From: Candidatus Omnitrophota bacterium
GTDB lineage: Bacteria; Omnitrophota; Gorgyraeia; Gorgyraeales; Gorgyraeaceae
Direction of reading: 5' to 3'
DNA length: 38,652 bases
Assembly (NCBI GenBank): GCA_018814825.1
Contig: JAHIYJ010000037.1
Location: 1 to 38,652, forward strand
A model generated the notes under the pieces. That model worked only from the letters and a program-made list of their open reading frames with translations. It had not been told where the DNA came from and made no database searches. The translations under genes and the position numbers were made by a program. Numbering within the stretch: position 1 is the stretch's first letter; every line of letters starts with the position of its first letter. Below are positions 14,838 to 23,102 of this stretch, piece after piece.

Positions 14838-16718
14838 ATGAAAAAGTCTTATGATGTCATAGTTATTGGCGCTGGGCATGCCGGGATAGAAGCATCTCTG
14901 GCTTCAAGCAGGATGGGCATGGCAACGCTGCTTGTTACCATGGACCTTGATAAAATAGGGTATATGTCCTGCAATCCCGCTATAGGCGGTATAGGCAAGG
15001 GCCAGCTCGTAAAGGAAATAGACGCGCTTGGCGGGGAAATGGCAAAGGCAACGGACTATAGCGCAATACAGTTTCGGGTCCTGAACAGGAGTAAGGGGCC
15101 AGCAGTGTGGTCTTCCAGGGCCCAGGTGGACAGGGAGCTGTATATAAAGTATATGTGGGATATTGTCAAAAGAACTCATGGCCTGGAAACGCTAGAGGGC
15201 TTGGTTTCCGATATAATAGTAAAAAACAGAAAGGCGCGCGGCGTCAGACTATCTGACAATACTGTAATAAAATCCAGAGCTGTCATAATAACGACAGGCA
15301 CTTTCCTGAACGGTGTGATACATATCGGGCTCAGCCATTTTCCGGGCGGCAGGTTGGGCGATCCGCCCTCAATCGGGCTTTCAGAAAGACTCAAATGCCT
15401 GGGATTCAGGGTAACAAGGCTAAAGACAGGTACAACGCCGCGGCTGGATTCGAAGACGATTAATTTTTCAAAACTGAGGAAGCAGCCCGGAGATAAGCCT
15501 CCTGTGCCTTTTTCATTTTCAACAAAGACAATCAAAAGAAGGCAGCTACCTTGTTACCTGACTTACACAAACAAAAAGACACATGATATTATACGCGACA
15601 ACCTTGATCGCTCGCCGCTTTACACGGGTAAGATACAATCCATCGGCGTGAGATACTGCCCTTCAATAGAAGACAAGATCGTGAGATTCAGGGACAGGGA
15701 CAGGCACCAGGTTTTTCTTGAGCCGGAAGGCCTGGATACTAGCCAGTATTACCCTAACGGCGTGTCAACCAGCCTGCCTATTGACGTTCAGCTGAAGATG
15801 ATAAGGAGTATAGAAGGACTTGAGGAGTCTGAAATAACCACGCCAGGTTATGGTATAGAGTATGATTTTATTGACCCTACTCAGCTTAGAGCCACGCTTG
15901 AGACAAAACTGATAGAAAATCTCTATAACTCGGGCCAGATAAACGGCACAACCGGTTATGAAGAAGCGGCGGCACAGGGTTTCATGGCAGGCGCGAACGC
16001 GGCCCTTAAATTAAAAGGTAAAGACCCTCTTGTGCTTGACCGCTCAGAGGCTTATATAGGGGTGTTAATAGACGACCTTGTCACAAAAGGCACAAACGAG
16101 CCGTACAGGATGTTTACCTCGCGCGTAGAATATAGACTCATCCTTAGAGAAGACAACGCTGACCTGAGACTTACGGAGACAGGGTATAATCTAGGCATTG
16201 TTGACAGTAAGCAATACGGGAAAGTAATGCTGAAAAAAAAGAGAATCCGTATGGGCATGGAAAATCTCATCGGCACAAGGCTGTATCCTGACAGGGGCAC
16301 AAACATGAAACTGGCGAGACGCAAGATCCCGCCGATAAGCAACGTAACTAACTTGCGGGATTTACTGAGGAGACCACAGGTAAATTTTGACAAACTGAAA
16401 GGGCTTGTCGGGCAAAGAAGGCCTTTGACTGACAGCGAAGCCAGGCAGGTTGAGATAGAAGTAAAATACAGAGGTTTTATAGACAGGCAGTTAAGGGAAA
16501 TAGAGAATTTCAAAAGGATAGAGCGGATAAAGATGCCGCAGGGTTTCAGTTTCGATAAGATCCCCGGCCTTTCCAGAGAGATTATCGAAAAACTTTCCGC
16601 GGCAAGGCCGTCGAACCTGGGGCAGGCGTCCAGGATCTCAGGCGTAACGCCAGTGGCCATATCTATCCTGATGATATACCTGAAAAAATGGAAAACGGAA
16701 AACTCATTAAAAAACTGA
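14838..16718 (+). CDS. mnmG: MnmG (GidA), tRNA wobble-uridine modification flavoprotein
   Basis: The 626-residue protein is the FAD subunit that, with MnmE, installs the carboxymethylaminomethyl (or related) group at C5 of wobble U34 in tRNAs. Motifs: the FAD fold DVIVIGAGHAGIEASLASSRMG, SCNPAIGGIGKGQLVKEIDALGG, TGTFLNGVIHIGLSHFPGGR, and the family signatures GVRYCPSIEDKIVRF and LEPEGLDTSQYYPNG. Full length for the family. The promoter is so close to the ATG that the message is probably leaderless. The 3' end overlaps the QueG-like gene by 31 bases, linking two apparent tRNA-modification genes. Confidence 0.97.
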   Translation: MKKSYDVIVIGAGHAGIEASLASSRMGMATLLVTMDLDKIGYMSCNPAIGGIGKGQLVKEIDALGGEMAKATDYSAIQFRVLNRSKGPAVWSSRAQVDRELYIKYMWDIVKRTHGLETLEGLVSDIIVKNRKARGVRLSDNTVIKSRAVIITTGTFLNGVIHIGLSHFPGGRLGDPPSIGLSERLKCLGFRVTRLKTGTTPRLDSKTINFSKLRKQPGDKPPVPFSFSTKTIKRRQLPCYLTYTNKKTHDIIRDNLDRSPLYTGKIQSIGVRYCPSIEDKIVRFRDRDRHQVFLEPEGLDTSQYYPNGVSTSLPIDVQLKMIRSIEGLEESEITTPGYGIEYDFIDPTQLRATLETKLIENLYNSGQINGTTGYEEAAAQGFMAGANAALKLKGKDPLVLDRSEAYIGVLIDDLVTKGTNEPYRMFTSRVEYRLILREDNADLRLTETGYNLGIVDSKQYGKVMLKKKRIRMGMENLIGTRLYPDRGTNMKLARRKIPPISNVTNLRDLLRRPQVNFDKLKGLVGQRRPLTDSEARQVEIEVKYRGFIDRQLREIENFKRIERIKMPQGFSFDKIPGLSREIIEKLSAARPSNLGQASRISGVTPVAISILMIYLKKWKTENSLKN

Positions 16719-17359
16719 AGTCGCTAGCCTTTGATTCAGGCGCGGCGCTGTTCGGCGTAGCGGATATAACGGCCGTAAAAAAAGACTTTCATTTTTCAGA
16801 TGCAATTTTGAAAGATTTAGACTATGCTATATCTATAGGCATTAGACTTTCTGATCCGATATTAGACGAGATCAAGGATGCACCTACCAAGATATACTAT
16901 CACCATTACCGTCAGGCGAATATAGCGCTTGACCACATGGCGTTCAGGCTGAGTGGCCTTATCCAGTCCAGGGGATACAGGGCTCTCCCGGCCCCGGCCT
17001 CTCAGATTATAGACTGGGAGAAACAAAAAGGGCACCTTTCGCATAAAAAAATCGGGGAGCTTGCCGGTCTCGGGTTTATAGGCAGAAATAACCTTCTGGT
17101 AAATCCTGATCTTGGTTCAAGATTTCGTCTGGTTACGATTTTAACAGACGCCCCTTTAAAGCCAGATAAGCCTCTGGGCTTGGATTGCGGCGGGTGCAGG
17201 GCCTGCGTGGACATCTGTCCGGCTGGAGCAATAAAAGAAAAAAAAGAAGACTTTGACCATATCAAATGTTACGAGAAACTAAAGGAATTCAGGGACAAAA
17301 GGATAGTCGACCAGTTTATATGCGGTGTATGCGTTAAAGCGTGCAGACCCAGCAAATGA
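16688..17359 (+). CDS. QueG-like (COG1600) double 4Fe-4S protein
   Basis: This 223-residue protein resembles epoxyqueuosine reductase QueG: ELAGLGFIGRNNLLVNPDLGSRFRLVTILTDAPL followed by two cysteine clusters, CGGCRACVDICPAGAI and CGVCVKACR. QueG reduces epoxyqueuosine to queuosine with cobalamin. The protein is much shorter than typical QueG (about 340-380 residues), and the DTAPLLER-type stretch carrying the catalytic aspartate reads IIDWEKQKGHLSHKK instead, so it may be a paralogue with a different substrate. It overlaps mnmG by 31 bases and guaA by 4 (ATGA), indicating one operon. Confidence 0.75.
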   Translation: MENGKLIKKLKSLAFDSGAALFGVADITAVKKDFHFSDAILKDLDYAISIGIRLSDPILDEIKDAPTKIYYHHYRQANIALDHMAFRLSGLIQSRGYRALPAPASQIIDWEKQKGHLSHKKIGELAGLGFIGRNNLLVNPDLGSRFRLVTILTDAPLKPDKPLGLDCGGCRACVDICPAGAIKEKKEDFDHIKCYEKLKEFRDKRIVDQFICGVCVKACRPSK

Positions 17360-18897
17360 AAAAAGACACGGTAGTTATATTGGATTTTGGGGCGCAGTAT
17401 AATCAGCTTATCGCGAGGCGCGTAAGGGAGAGTAGCGTCTACTGTGTTCTCCTGCCTTACAATGTTTCCGTAGCCAGGGTCAAATCCCTGAGGCCAAAGG
17501 CCATAATACTGACGGGTGGGCCGGCAAGCGTGCATAAAAAAGGCGCCCCGAAATGCGCTAAAGAGATTTTTGAGCTTGGCGTGCCTGTCCTGGGGATATG
17601 CTATGGCATGCAGCTCATGGGTCATATATTGAGAGGCAAGGTCGGCCCGACGCGGAGAAGAGAATACGGCCACGCGGAATTAATCATCGATAAAAAAGAC
17701 AGGCTCTTCTCGGGCTGCGGGAAGAAAGAAAACGTCTGGATGAGCCACGGCGATCAGGTCCTTAGGCTGCCGGACGGTTTTATCAGACTGGCGCACACGA
17801 AGAACAGCAGGATAGCCAGTATGTATCATCCGGTAAAAAAGTTTTACGGCGTCCAGTTTCACCCTGAAGTGGTTCATACGCCGAAAGGCATGAGGATATT
17901 TAAAAATTTCCTGTACGGAGTCTGCGGCTTCAAGCCCGAATGGACCATGAAATCTTTTATCCATGAGGCGGTGAAAAACATAAGAACACAGGTCGGCAGA
18001 AGTCGTGTGGTCCTCGGCCTGAGCGGAGGCGTGGATTCTTCCGTGGCCGCGGTGTTATTGAGTAAGGCGATCGGGAAAAGGCTCGAATGTATCTTCGTGG
18101 ATAACGGCCTTTTGAGAAAGCTCGAGAGGCAGTACGTCGCTGATACCTTCAAGAGGCACTTTCACATGAACCTACATGTCATCGATGCTGAAAAACGTTT
18201 TCTGAGTAAATTGAGAGGAGTTACGGATCCGGAGAGAAAACGTAAGATTATAGGTAAAGAATTTATAAAGGTGTTTGAGGAAAAGGCCAAAAAACTCGGC
18301 AGAGTGGAATTTTTAGGCCAGGGCACCATTTATCCGGATGTTATTGAGAGCGTGTCAGCCAAAGGCGGGCCGTCGAGCACTATAAAGTCCCACCATAACG
18401 TTGGTGGGCTTCCTAAAAAGATGGGACTCAGGCTTGTGGAACCCCTGAAAGACCTCTTCAAGGATGAAGTGAGAAAGCTGGGTAGGGAGCTCGGGATTGG
18501 CGCCAAGTTGATTGACAGGCAGCCGTTTCCTGGCCCTGGCCTCGCTGTCAGGATAATAGGAGATATTACTAAAAAGCGCCTTGATGTCTTGCGGGAAGCG
18601 GATATGATAGTCCAGGAAGAGATGAAAAAATATGGAGGCTATAAAAATATCTGGCAGTCATTCGCTGTCCTTTTGCCCGTAAAAAGCGTGGGCGTGATGG
18701 GAGACGAGAGGACATATGAGAATACTTGCGCTATCAGGGCCGTGACAAGTCTTGACGCGATGACAGCTGACTGGGCTAAGATCCCTTATGATATATTAGG
18801 CAGGATATCCAACCGCATCATAAACGAAGTCAATGGCATTAACCGTGTCGCGTACGATATAAGTTCCAAGCCCCCCGCGACAATAGAATGGGAATAA
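17356..18897 (+). CDS. guaA: GMP synthase, glutamine-hydrolysing
   Basis: The protein (513 residues from ATG 17356) converts XMP to GMP using glutamine and ATP. The class I amidotransferase domain shows the nucleophile elbow GICYGMQLMG and the His-Glu pair in GVQFHPEVVH. The ATP pyrophosphatase domain opens LGLSGGVDSSVAAVLL, and the C-terminal dimer domain contains DRQPFPGPGLAVRI. I prefer ATG 17356 over GTG 17341 because MKKDTVVILDFGAQYNQLI is the usual N-terminus and it overlaps the preceding stop as ATGA. The convergent lpxB stop is only 2 bases beyond the guaA stop, with no terminator between. Confidence 0.96.
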   Translation: MKKDTVVILDFGAQYNQLIARRVRESSVYCVLLPYNVSVARVKSLRPKAIILTGGPASVHKKGAPKCAKEIFELGVPVLGICYGMQLMGHILRGKVGPTRRREYGHAELIIDKKDRLFSGCGKKENVWMSHGDQVLRLPDGFIRLAHTKNSRIASMYHPVKKFYGVQFHPEVVHTPKGMRIFKNFLYGVCGFKPEWTMKSFIHEAVKNIRTQVGRSRVVLGLSGGVDSSVAAVLLSKAIGKRLECIFVDNGLLRKLERQYVADTFKRHFHMNLHVIDAEKRFLSKLRGVTDPERKRKIIGKEFIKVFEEKAKKLGRVEFLGQGTIYPDVIESVSAKGGPSSTIKSHHNVGGLPKKMGLRLVEPLKDLFKDEVRKLGRELGIGAKLIDRQPFPGPGLAVRIIGDITKKRLDVLREADMIVQEEMKKYGGYKNIWQSFAVLLPVKSVGVMGDERTYENTCAIRAVTSLDAMTADWAKIPYDILGRISNRIINEVNGINRVAYDISSKPPATIEWE

Positions 18898-18899
18898 AA

Positions 18900-20039
18900 T
18901 CAGGATAGGAATTTATGGATGATGACGTGGGCTGCCCGGTTCGCGGCGCCTTTTTCCCCGAGTTTTCCTTTTAATTTCCTCAGGTTTTCTTTTATGCCGC
19001 GCCGTCTTTCATCGTTATTGAGTATGTCCAGGGCTTCTGTGGCTATATTTTTGGCGTTTGCCTCAAATTGAATCAGTTCAGGCACTATTCTCTTTCCCGC
19101 CACCACATTTACCAGTCCGATATCAGGTATTTTTATCATGTTTCTCGCCAGGAACCAGGTGAGGAGAGACGTCTTGTAGATTATGACCATAGGCTTCTCC
19201 ATTATGGCTGTCTCAAGCGTCGCGCTACCCGAAGAGACAATGACCAGATCGGCTATCTCCATGATCTCATAGGGCCTGTTGTCCAGCGAATGCGGTTTTA
19301 TCTTTGAGGATTCAATGATTTTATTGTATACGGAGCTATCCAGTTCTCTGCGGCGAGAAAGAATAAACTCTGTTCGCGGCAGTTGACGCTCGATCATCTC
19401 GCACGCCTTAAGCATGACAGGCAGATGCTTTTCGATCTCTTGTCTCCGGGAACCAGGCAAAAGAGCTATTCTCACGGAATGGTGTTTAAGGTGCAGGTTG
19501 TGTATAGTTTCCTCTTTTTTCCAGCCGCTGTGCACTATATCCAGAAAAGGATGTCCGACGAAACTCACCTTTACGCCGGCCGTTCTATAAAGCTCTTCCT
19601 CGAAACCGAATATCACTATCATCTTGTCCACTAATTTTTTTATCTCAGCGATCCTGTTCTTTCCCCATGCCCAGATCTGGGGGCTTATGTAATATATGAT
19701 AGGAATATTCTTCTCATTTACGTATTTCGCGAAACGCAGGTTGAACCCCGGGTAATCGACCAGTATGACCACGTCTGGTTTTCTGGCCTCAAGCAGTATA
19801 AGGAGTTTTTCGAGCATGCGCTTGAATGTCCGGAAATGCTTTATTACCTCGACAAAACCCACAACAGCCAGTTCCACTATGTCATAGATAATTTCCGCGC
19901 CAGCCTCCTCCATTTTCTTGCCGCCTATGCCGAAGATTTCTATATGAGGGTCTTTTGATCTAAGGGCCTTGATGAGGTGGGCGGCGTGAAGGTCGCCGGA
20001 TGCCTCGCCCGCGACGATTAGTATCTTTTTTCTTTTCAT
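18900..20039 (-). CDS. lpxB: Lipid A disaccharide synthase
   Basis: The 379-residue glycosyltransferase (GT19) joins lipid X and UDP-2,3-diacylglucosamine into the lipid A disaccharide at the inner membrane. Visible motifs: ILIVAGEASGDLHAAHLIKAL at the N-terminus, YISPQIWAWGKNRI, SFVGHPFLD, ALLPGSRRQEI and the acceptor-site VSSGSATLETAIMEKPMVIIYK. Its ATG overlaps the TGA of the Gfo/Idh gene by 4 bases. It is convergent with guaA. Confidence 0.96.
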   Translation of the reverse strand: MKRKKILIVAGEASGDLHAAHLIKALRSKDPHIEIFGIGGKKMEEAGAEIIYDIVELAVVGFVEVIKHFRTFKRMLEKLLILLEARKPDVVILVDYPGFNLRFAKYVNEKNIPIIYYISPQIWAWGKNRIAEIKKLVDKMIVIFGFEEELYRTAGVKVSFVGHPFLDIVHSGWKKEETIHNLHLKHHSVRIALLPGSRRQEIEKHLPVMLKACEMIERQLPRTEFILSRRRELDSSVYNKIIESSKIKPHSLDNRPYEIMEIADLVIVSSGSATLETAIMEKPMVIIYKTSLLTWFLARNMIKIPDIGLVNVVAGKRIVPELIQFEANAKNIATEALDILNNDERRRGIKENLRKLKGKLGEKGAANRAAHVIIHKFLS

Positions 20040-20953
20040 GCGTTGAGTTTTCTGATTATCCTATGAGCTACTGACAGGGCATTATAGGCCTCTACCCCTG
20101 AGACAATGGGTTTAGACTTCCTGAGGACGCAGTCCACGAATGAGGAAAGCTCTTTCTGCAAAGGTTTTTCCTTTTTGATATCTATTTTTTTAGACACGAT
20201 CTTATTGTTTATTTTGCTGGATATTACAGCTTCCTGGTTTACGTAATCGAGTGAGATATAGCAGTCTTTCTGGAATATCCTGATCTTACGAAGGGTATCG
20301 TCCGTGACGCGGCTGGCGGTAAGGTCACAAACGGTGCCGTTTGTAAACCTGAGCCTCGCGTTGGCTATATCCTCGTGTTTTGTGAGGATCTTCATGCCCA
20401 CGGCCTGTATGTCATGTATCTTTGATTTTGTCAAGCCCAGCACGATGTCTATATCGTGTATCATGAGGTCCAGCACCACTCCCACGTCTTTTACCCTTGG
20501 AGTGAACGGGCCAAGCCTGTGGACTTCGATAAACTTTGGCCTTGGCAGGAGCCTTTCTATCGCCTGGATAGCGGAATTGAACCGCTCCACATGACCCACC
20601 TGCAATATTAGTTTTTTCCCCCGCGCCAGCCTTACCAGCTCACTAGCCTCTTTCAGCGTCTTTGTAATGGGTTTTTCAATAAGACAGTGGACTTTGTTTT
20701 TAAGGAAAAATTTACCTATCTGGTGGTGGAGATAGGTAGGAGTGACAATGCTGACCGCTTCTATATCCTGCTCAAGCAGCCTCTTGTAATCAGTAAACGA
20801 GGCGGTCTTAAGGGCTTTTCCCACTGAGGAGGCCCTTTCTTTATTTATGTCACAGACCCCTGCGAGCGTTACGTTTCTTAGCCTTGAGTATATCTGGCCG
20901 TGGATAGAGCCGAGCCTTCCGAGTCCAATGACGCCAACGCGCAGTTTTTTCAT
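20036..20953 (-). CDS. Gfo/Idh/MocA family oxidoreductase
   Basis: The track ORF starts at 21013, but the family N-terminus MKKLRVGVIGLGRLGSIHG begins at 20953, giving 305 residues. The Rossmann fold (GVIGLGRLGSIHG), the EKP motif (VHCLIEKPITKTL) and HDIDIVLGL place it in the NAD(P)-dependent Gfo/Idh/MocA sugar dehydrogenase family. Coupling to lpxB suggests a lipid A precursor as substrate, as for GnnA, which oxidises UDP-GlcNAc on the way to the 3-amino sugar of amide-linked lipid A. No GnnB-type aminotransferase is visible nearby, so this stays an inference. Confidence 0.88.
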   Translation of the reverse strand: MKKLRVGVIGLGRLGSIHGQIYSRLRNVTLAGVCDINKERASSVGKALKTASFTDYKRLLEQDIEAVSIVTPTYLHHQIGKFFLKNKVHCLIEKPITKTLKEASELVRLARGKKLILQVGHVERFNSAIQAIERLLPRPKFIEVHRLGPFTPRVKDVGVVLDLMIHDIDIVLGLTKSKIHDIQAVGMKILTKHEDIANARLRFTNGTVCDLTASRVTDDTLRKIRIFQKDCYISLDYVNQEAVISSKINNKIVSKKIDIKKEKPLQKELSSFVDCVLRKSKPIVSGVEAYNALSVAHRIIRKLNA

Positions 20954-20960
20954 ATCTATA

Positions 20961-20989
20961 ATGATAACAAAGAGCTTGAGAAATGTCAA
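20961..20989 (-). promoter_or_regulatory. Leaderless promoter of the Gfo/Idh-lpxB operon
   Basis: On the minus strand TTGACA (20989-20984), a 17-base spacer and TATCAT (20966-20961) end 7 bases before the ATG at 20953. Transcription would begin at or next to the start codon. The element interleaves with the divergent msbA promoter. Confidence 0.75.
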
Positions 20990-21004
20990 TCCAGGTGATA
21001 AAAT
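20976..21004 (+). promoter_or_regulatory. Leaderless promoter of the msbA-like gene
   Basis: TTGAGA (20976-20981), a 17-base spacer and TAAAAT (20999-21004) end 7 bases before the ATG at 21012, again implying a leaderless message. Its -35 box lies inside the spacer of the opposite promoter and vice versa, so RNA polymerase could occupy only one at a time. Confidence 0.7.
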
Positions 21005-21011
21005 AAGACCC

Positions 21012-22838
21012 ATGAAAGATTATATACGGTTTCTTAAATATTTGAGGCCCCACCTCTGGATCATGGCAATAGCGTTATTCTGCATGATAGTCTCATCCGG
21101 CATGGGAGGGGTATCCCTGGGCATGATCATACCCCTTGTGGATAATATACTAGCCGACAGGACAATATCTATCCCAGGCTCCCAGAATGTGCCGGAATTT
21201 ATAGTGGATCTAGTGAACAAGGTGAATAGCGTTCCAAAACCCGTTCTTTTAAACTGGCTTGTATTAATAGTGGCCTTGATATTCCTGATAAAAGAGCTGT
21301 TCCTGTTCTTCCAGACATATTTTATGAGCAAGCTAGGACAATCTGTCCTAAGGGACGTAAGGCTCGCCATATATAAGAAGCTTCTGGCGCTTTCCAACGA
21401 TTTCTACTCTACCATGCAGACAGGAGCGCTTGTGTCAAGGGTCACGTTTGACGTTGGGATCATAGTAAATTCTATCACAGAAGGCCTTACCGACCTATTG
21501 CTTCAGCCCATACAGCTCGTGATGTACCTGGCTATATTAATCGGGATAAAGGTCTATTTTTCCATATCCTGGGTATTGATACTTATTACCATGTTGGTGT
21601 TCCCTCTTATTGTATACCCTGTTATAAAAATAGGCAAAAAACTCAGGAAGATATCGACTTCTACACAAGAGAGCATGTCAGATATAAATTCCCTGCTCTT
21701 TGAGACCATATATGGCATAGGAGTAGTAAAGTCATTCACAGCCGAAAGATACCAGATAGATAAATTCCAGACCCATAACTATAAGTATTTTAAGATGCTC
21801 ATGAAATCCGTAAAACGCCTGGCGATCATAAGCCCGCTAGGGGAGTTCGTGGGAGTTATATGCATGGCGATAGTCCTATGGTTTGGCGGCAAAGAAGTTG
21901 TGGAAGGCAGGCTCTCGGCCGGGGCGTTCATAGCTTTTCTGGCCGCGCTTCTTTCTCTCATAAAACCTTTTAAACGGCTCAGCAGGCTCTACGGTATCAA
22001 TCAGCAGGCCCTTGCCGCGATAACAAGAGTATTTAAGATAATGGACAGGGAACTCACGGTGAAAGACAGGTCCGATGCTATTGCTATCGTCGGGTTTAAA
22101 AATTCAATAGAATTCAAGGATGTGGATTTTTCCTATATGCAGGGGCCCTTGGTATTGAAAAAAATCAAAGTCTCGCTTCCTAAGGGCAAGATACTGGCTA
22201 TAGTAGGTCTTTCCGGAGCGGGCAAGAGCACTTTAGTGAGTTTATTGCCCAGATTCTATGATCCAACGGTGGGCAGCGTGCTTATTGACGGCAGAGACAT
22301 AAGGGATTTTAAAGTCTCCTCTCTCCGCAGCCAGATAGGCATAGTTAGCCAGGAAAATATCCTTTTCAATGATTCGATACGCAATAATATAGCGTTTGGA
22401 AAACCCAAGGCAGGCTTGGATGATATAAAGAAAACGGCAAAGGCGGCCAATGCGCATGATTTTATCATGAAAATGCCGAATGGATATGATACTTTTATAG
22501 GAGACCGAGGTATAAGGCTTTCGGGCGGGGAAAAACAGCGCATAGCTATCGCCAGGGCGCTTTTTAAGGACCCCCCGATACTTATATTGGATGAGGCGAC
22601 GAGCCAGCTTGACAGTGAGTCTGAAAGACTTGTCCATGAGGCGATAGACAGGCTCATGGTCCATAGGACCGTATTTGTTATAGCCCACAGGCTTTCTACG
22701 GTTGAGCATGCGGATAAAATCATAGTTCTGGAGTCGGGAGGAATAGTGGAATCAGGCACTCATGCCGAATTATTGGAAAAATCCGGCGTATACAAGAGGC
22801 TTTACGAGATACAGTTTAAGCTCAAGGCCGCGTTCTGA
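21012..22838 (+). CDS. msbA: MsbA-like lipid exporter, ABC transporter permease-ATPase fusion
   Basis: The track ORF begins at 20847, but MKDYIRFLKYLRPHLWIMAIAL at 21012 is the natural start (608 residues) and matches the promoter position. An N-terminal six-helix type IV exporter domain precedes an ATPase with Walker A GLSGAGKST, a Q-loop in IGIVSQENILFND, signature LSGGEKQRIAIARAL, Walker B ILILDEATSQLD and the switch histidine in FVIAHRLSTV. Such half-transporters dimerise in the inner membrane; divergence from lpxB suggests lipid A-core flipping as in MsbA, but exporters of this family are hard to separate by sequence alone. Confidence 0.85.
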   Translation: MKDYIRFLKYLRPHLWIMAIALFCMIVSSGMGGVSLGMIIPLVDNILADRTISIPGSQNVPEFIVDLVNKVNSVPKPVLLNWLVLIVALIFLIKELFLFFQTYFMSKLGQSVLRDVRLAIYKKLLALSNDFYSTMQTGALVSRVTFDVGIIVNSITEGLTDLLLQPIQLVMYLAILIGIKVYFSISWVLILITMLVFPLIVYPVIKIGKKLRKISTSTQESMSDINSLLFETIYGIGVVKSFTAERYQIDKFQTHNYKYFKMLMKSVKRLAIISPLGEFVGVICMAIVLWFGGKEVVEGRLSAGAFIAFLAALLSLIKPFKRLSRLYGINQQALAAITRVFKIMDRELTVKDRSDAIAIVGFKNSIEFKDVDFSYMQGPLVLKKIKVSLPKGKILAIVGLSGAGKSTLVSLLPRFYDPTVGSVLIDGRDIRDFKVSSLRSQIGIVSQENILFNDSIRNNIAFGKPKAGLDDIKKTAKAANAHDFIMKMPNGYDTFIGDRGIRLSGGEKQRIAIARALFKDPPILILDEATSQLDSESERLVHEAIDRLMVHRTVFVIAHRLSTVEHADKIIVLESGGIVESGTHAELLEKSGVYKRLYEIQFKLKAAF

Positions 22839-22854
22839 CCATGGTAAAAAGAAC

Positions 22855-22882
22855 TTGCAAAGCATACGCTTTGTGATATAAT
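22855..22882 (+). promoter_or_regulatory. Promoter of the rpsB operon
   Basis: TTGCAA (22855-22860), a 16-base spacer and a perfect TATAAT (22877-22882). The palindrome CAAAGC-atac-GCTTTG begins in the -35 box and fills most of the spacer, so it could be an operator. The start near 22889 gives a leader of about 215 bases. Confidence 0.75.
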
Positions 22883-22905
22883 AACACCCCTGATATATTG
22901 GCAGT

Positions 22906-22973
22906 GTCATTGCGAACCACGAATTGGCCGCGTGCCCCGTATCTGAGCAAAGCGAATGGTACGGGGAAGCAAT
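22906..22973 (+). repeat. REP-like structured element in the rpsB leader
   Basis: ATTGC (22909-22913) and GCAAT (22969-22973) bracket an inner 7-bp stem, CCCCGTA (22935-22941) with TACGGGG (22960-22966). The bracketing GTCATTGCGA...GAAGCAAT pattern resembles a palindromic intergenic repeat seen in many bacterial genomes. Alternatively it is an autoregulatory S2 leader structure. The remaining leader (22974-23102) has only weak stems (CCGC/GCGG and GATAA/TTATC) and no gene. Confidence 0.6.
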
Positions 22974-23102
22974 ACTCAAAATTATATATAAGATCCTTCA
23001 GCCGCTCCTATTCGTCGCGGTTTCAGGATAAATTCGCACTTATCACTTACGTCGCCCTTAAGGTCTCCGTAAATGATATGCTCATTTAATCAAGGAGGAA
23101 AA

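Noticed and set aside
22898-23089. 63-codon ORF in the rpsB leader
   Set aside because: It covers the structured repeat and has an implausible Arg/Ser-rich composition; the leader is better read as noncoding.
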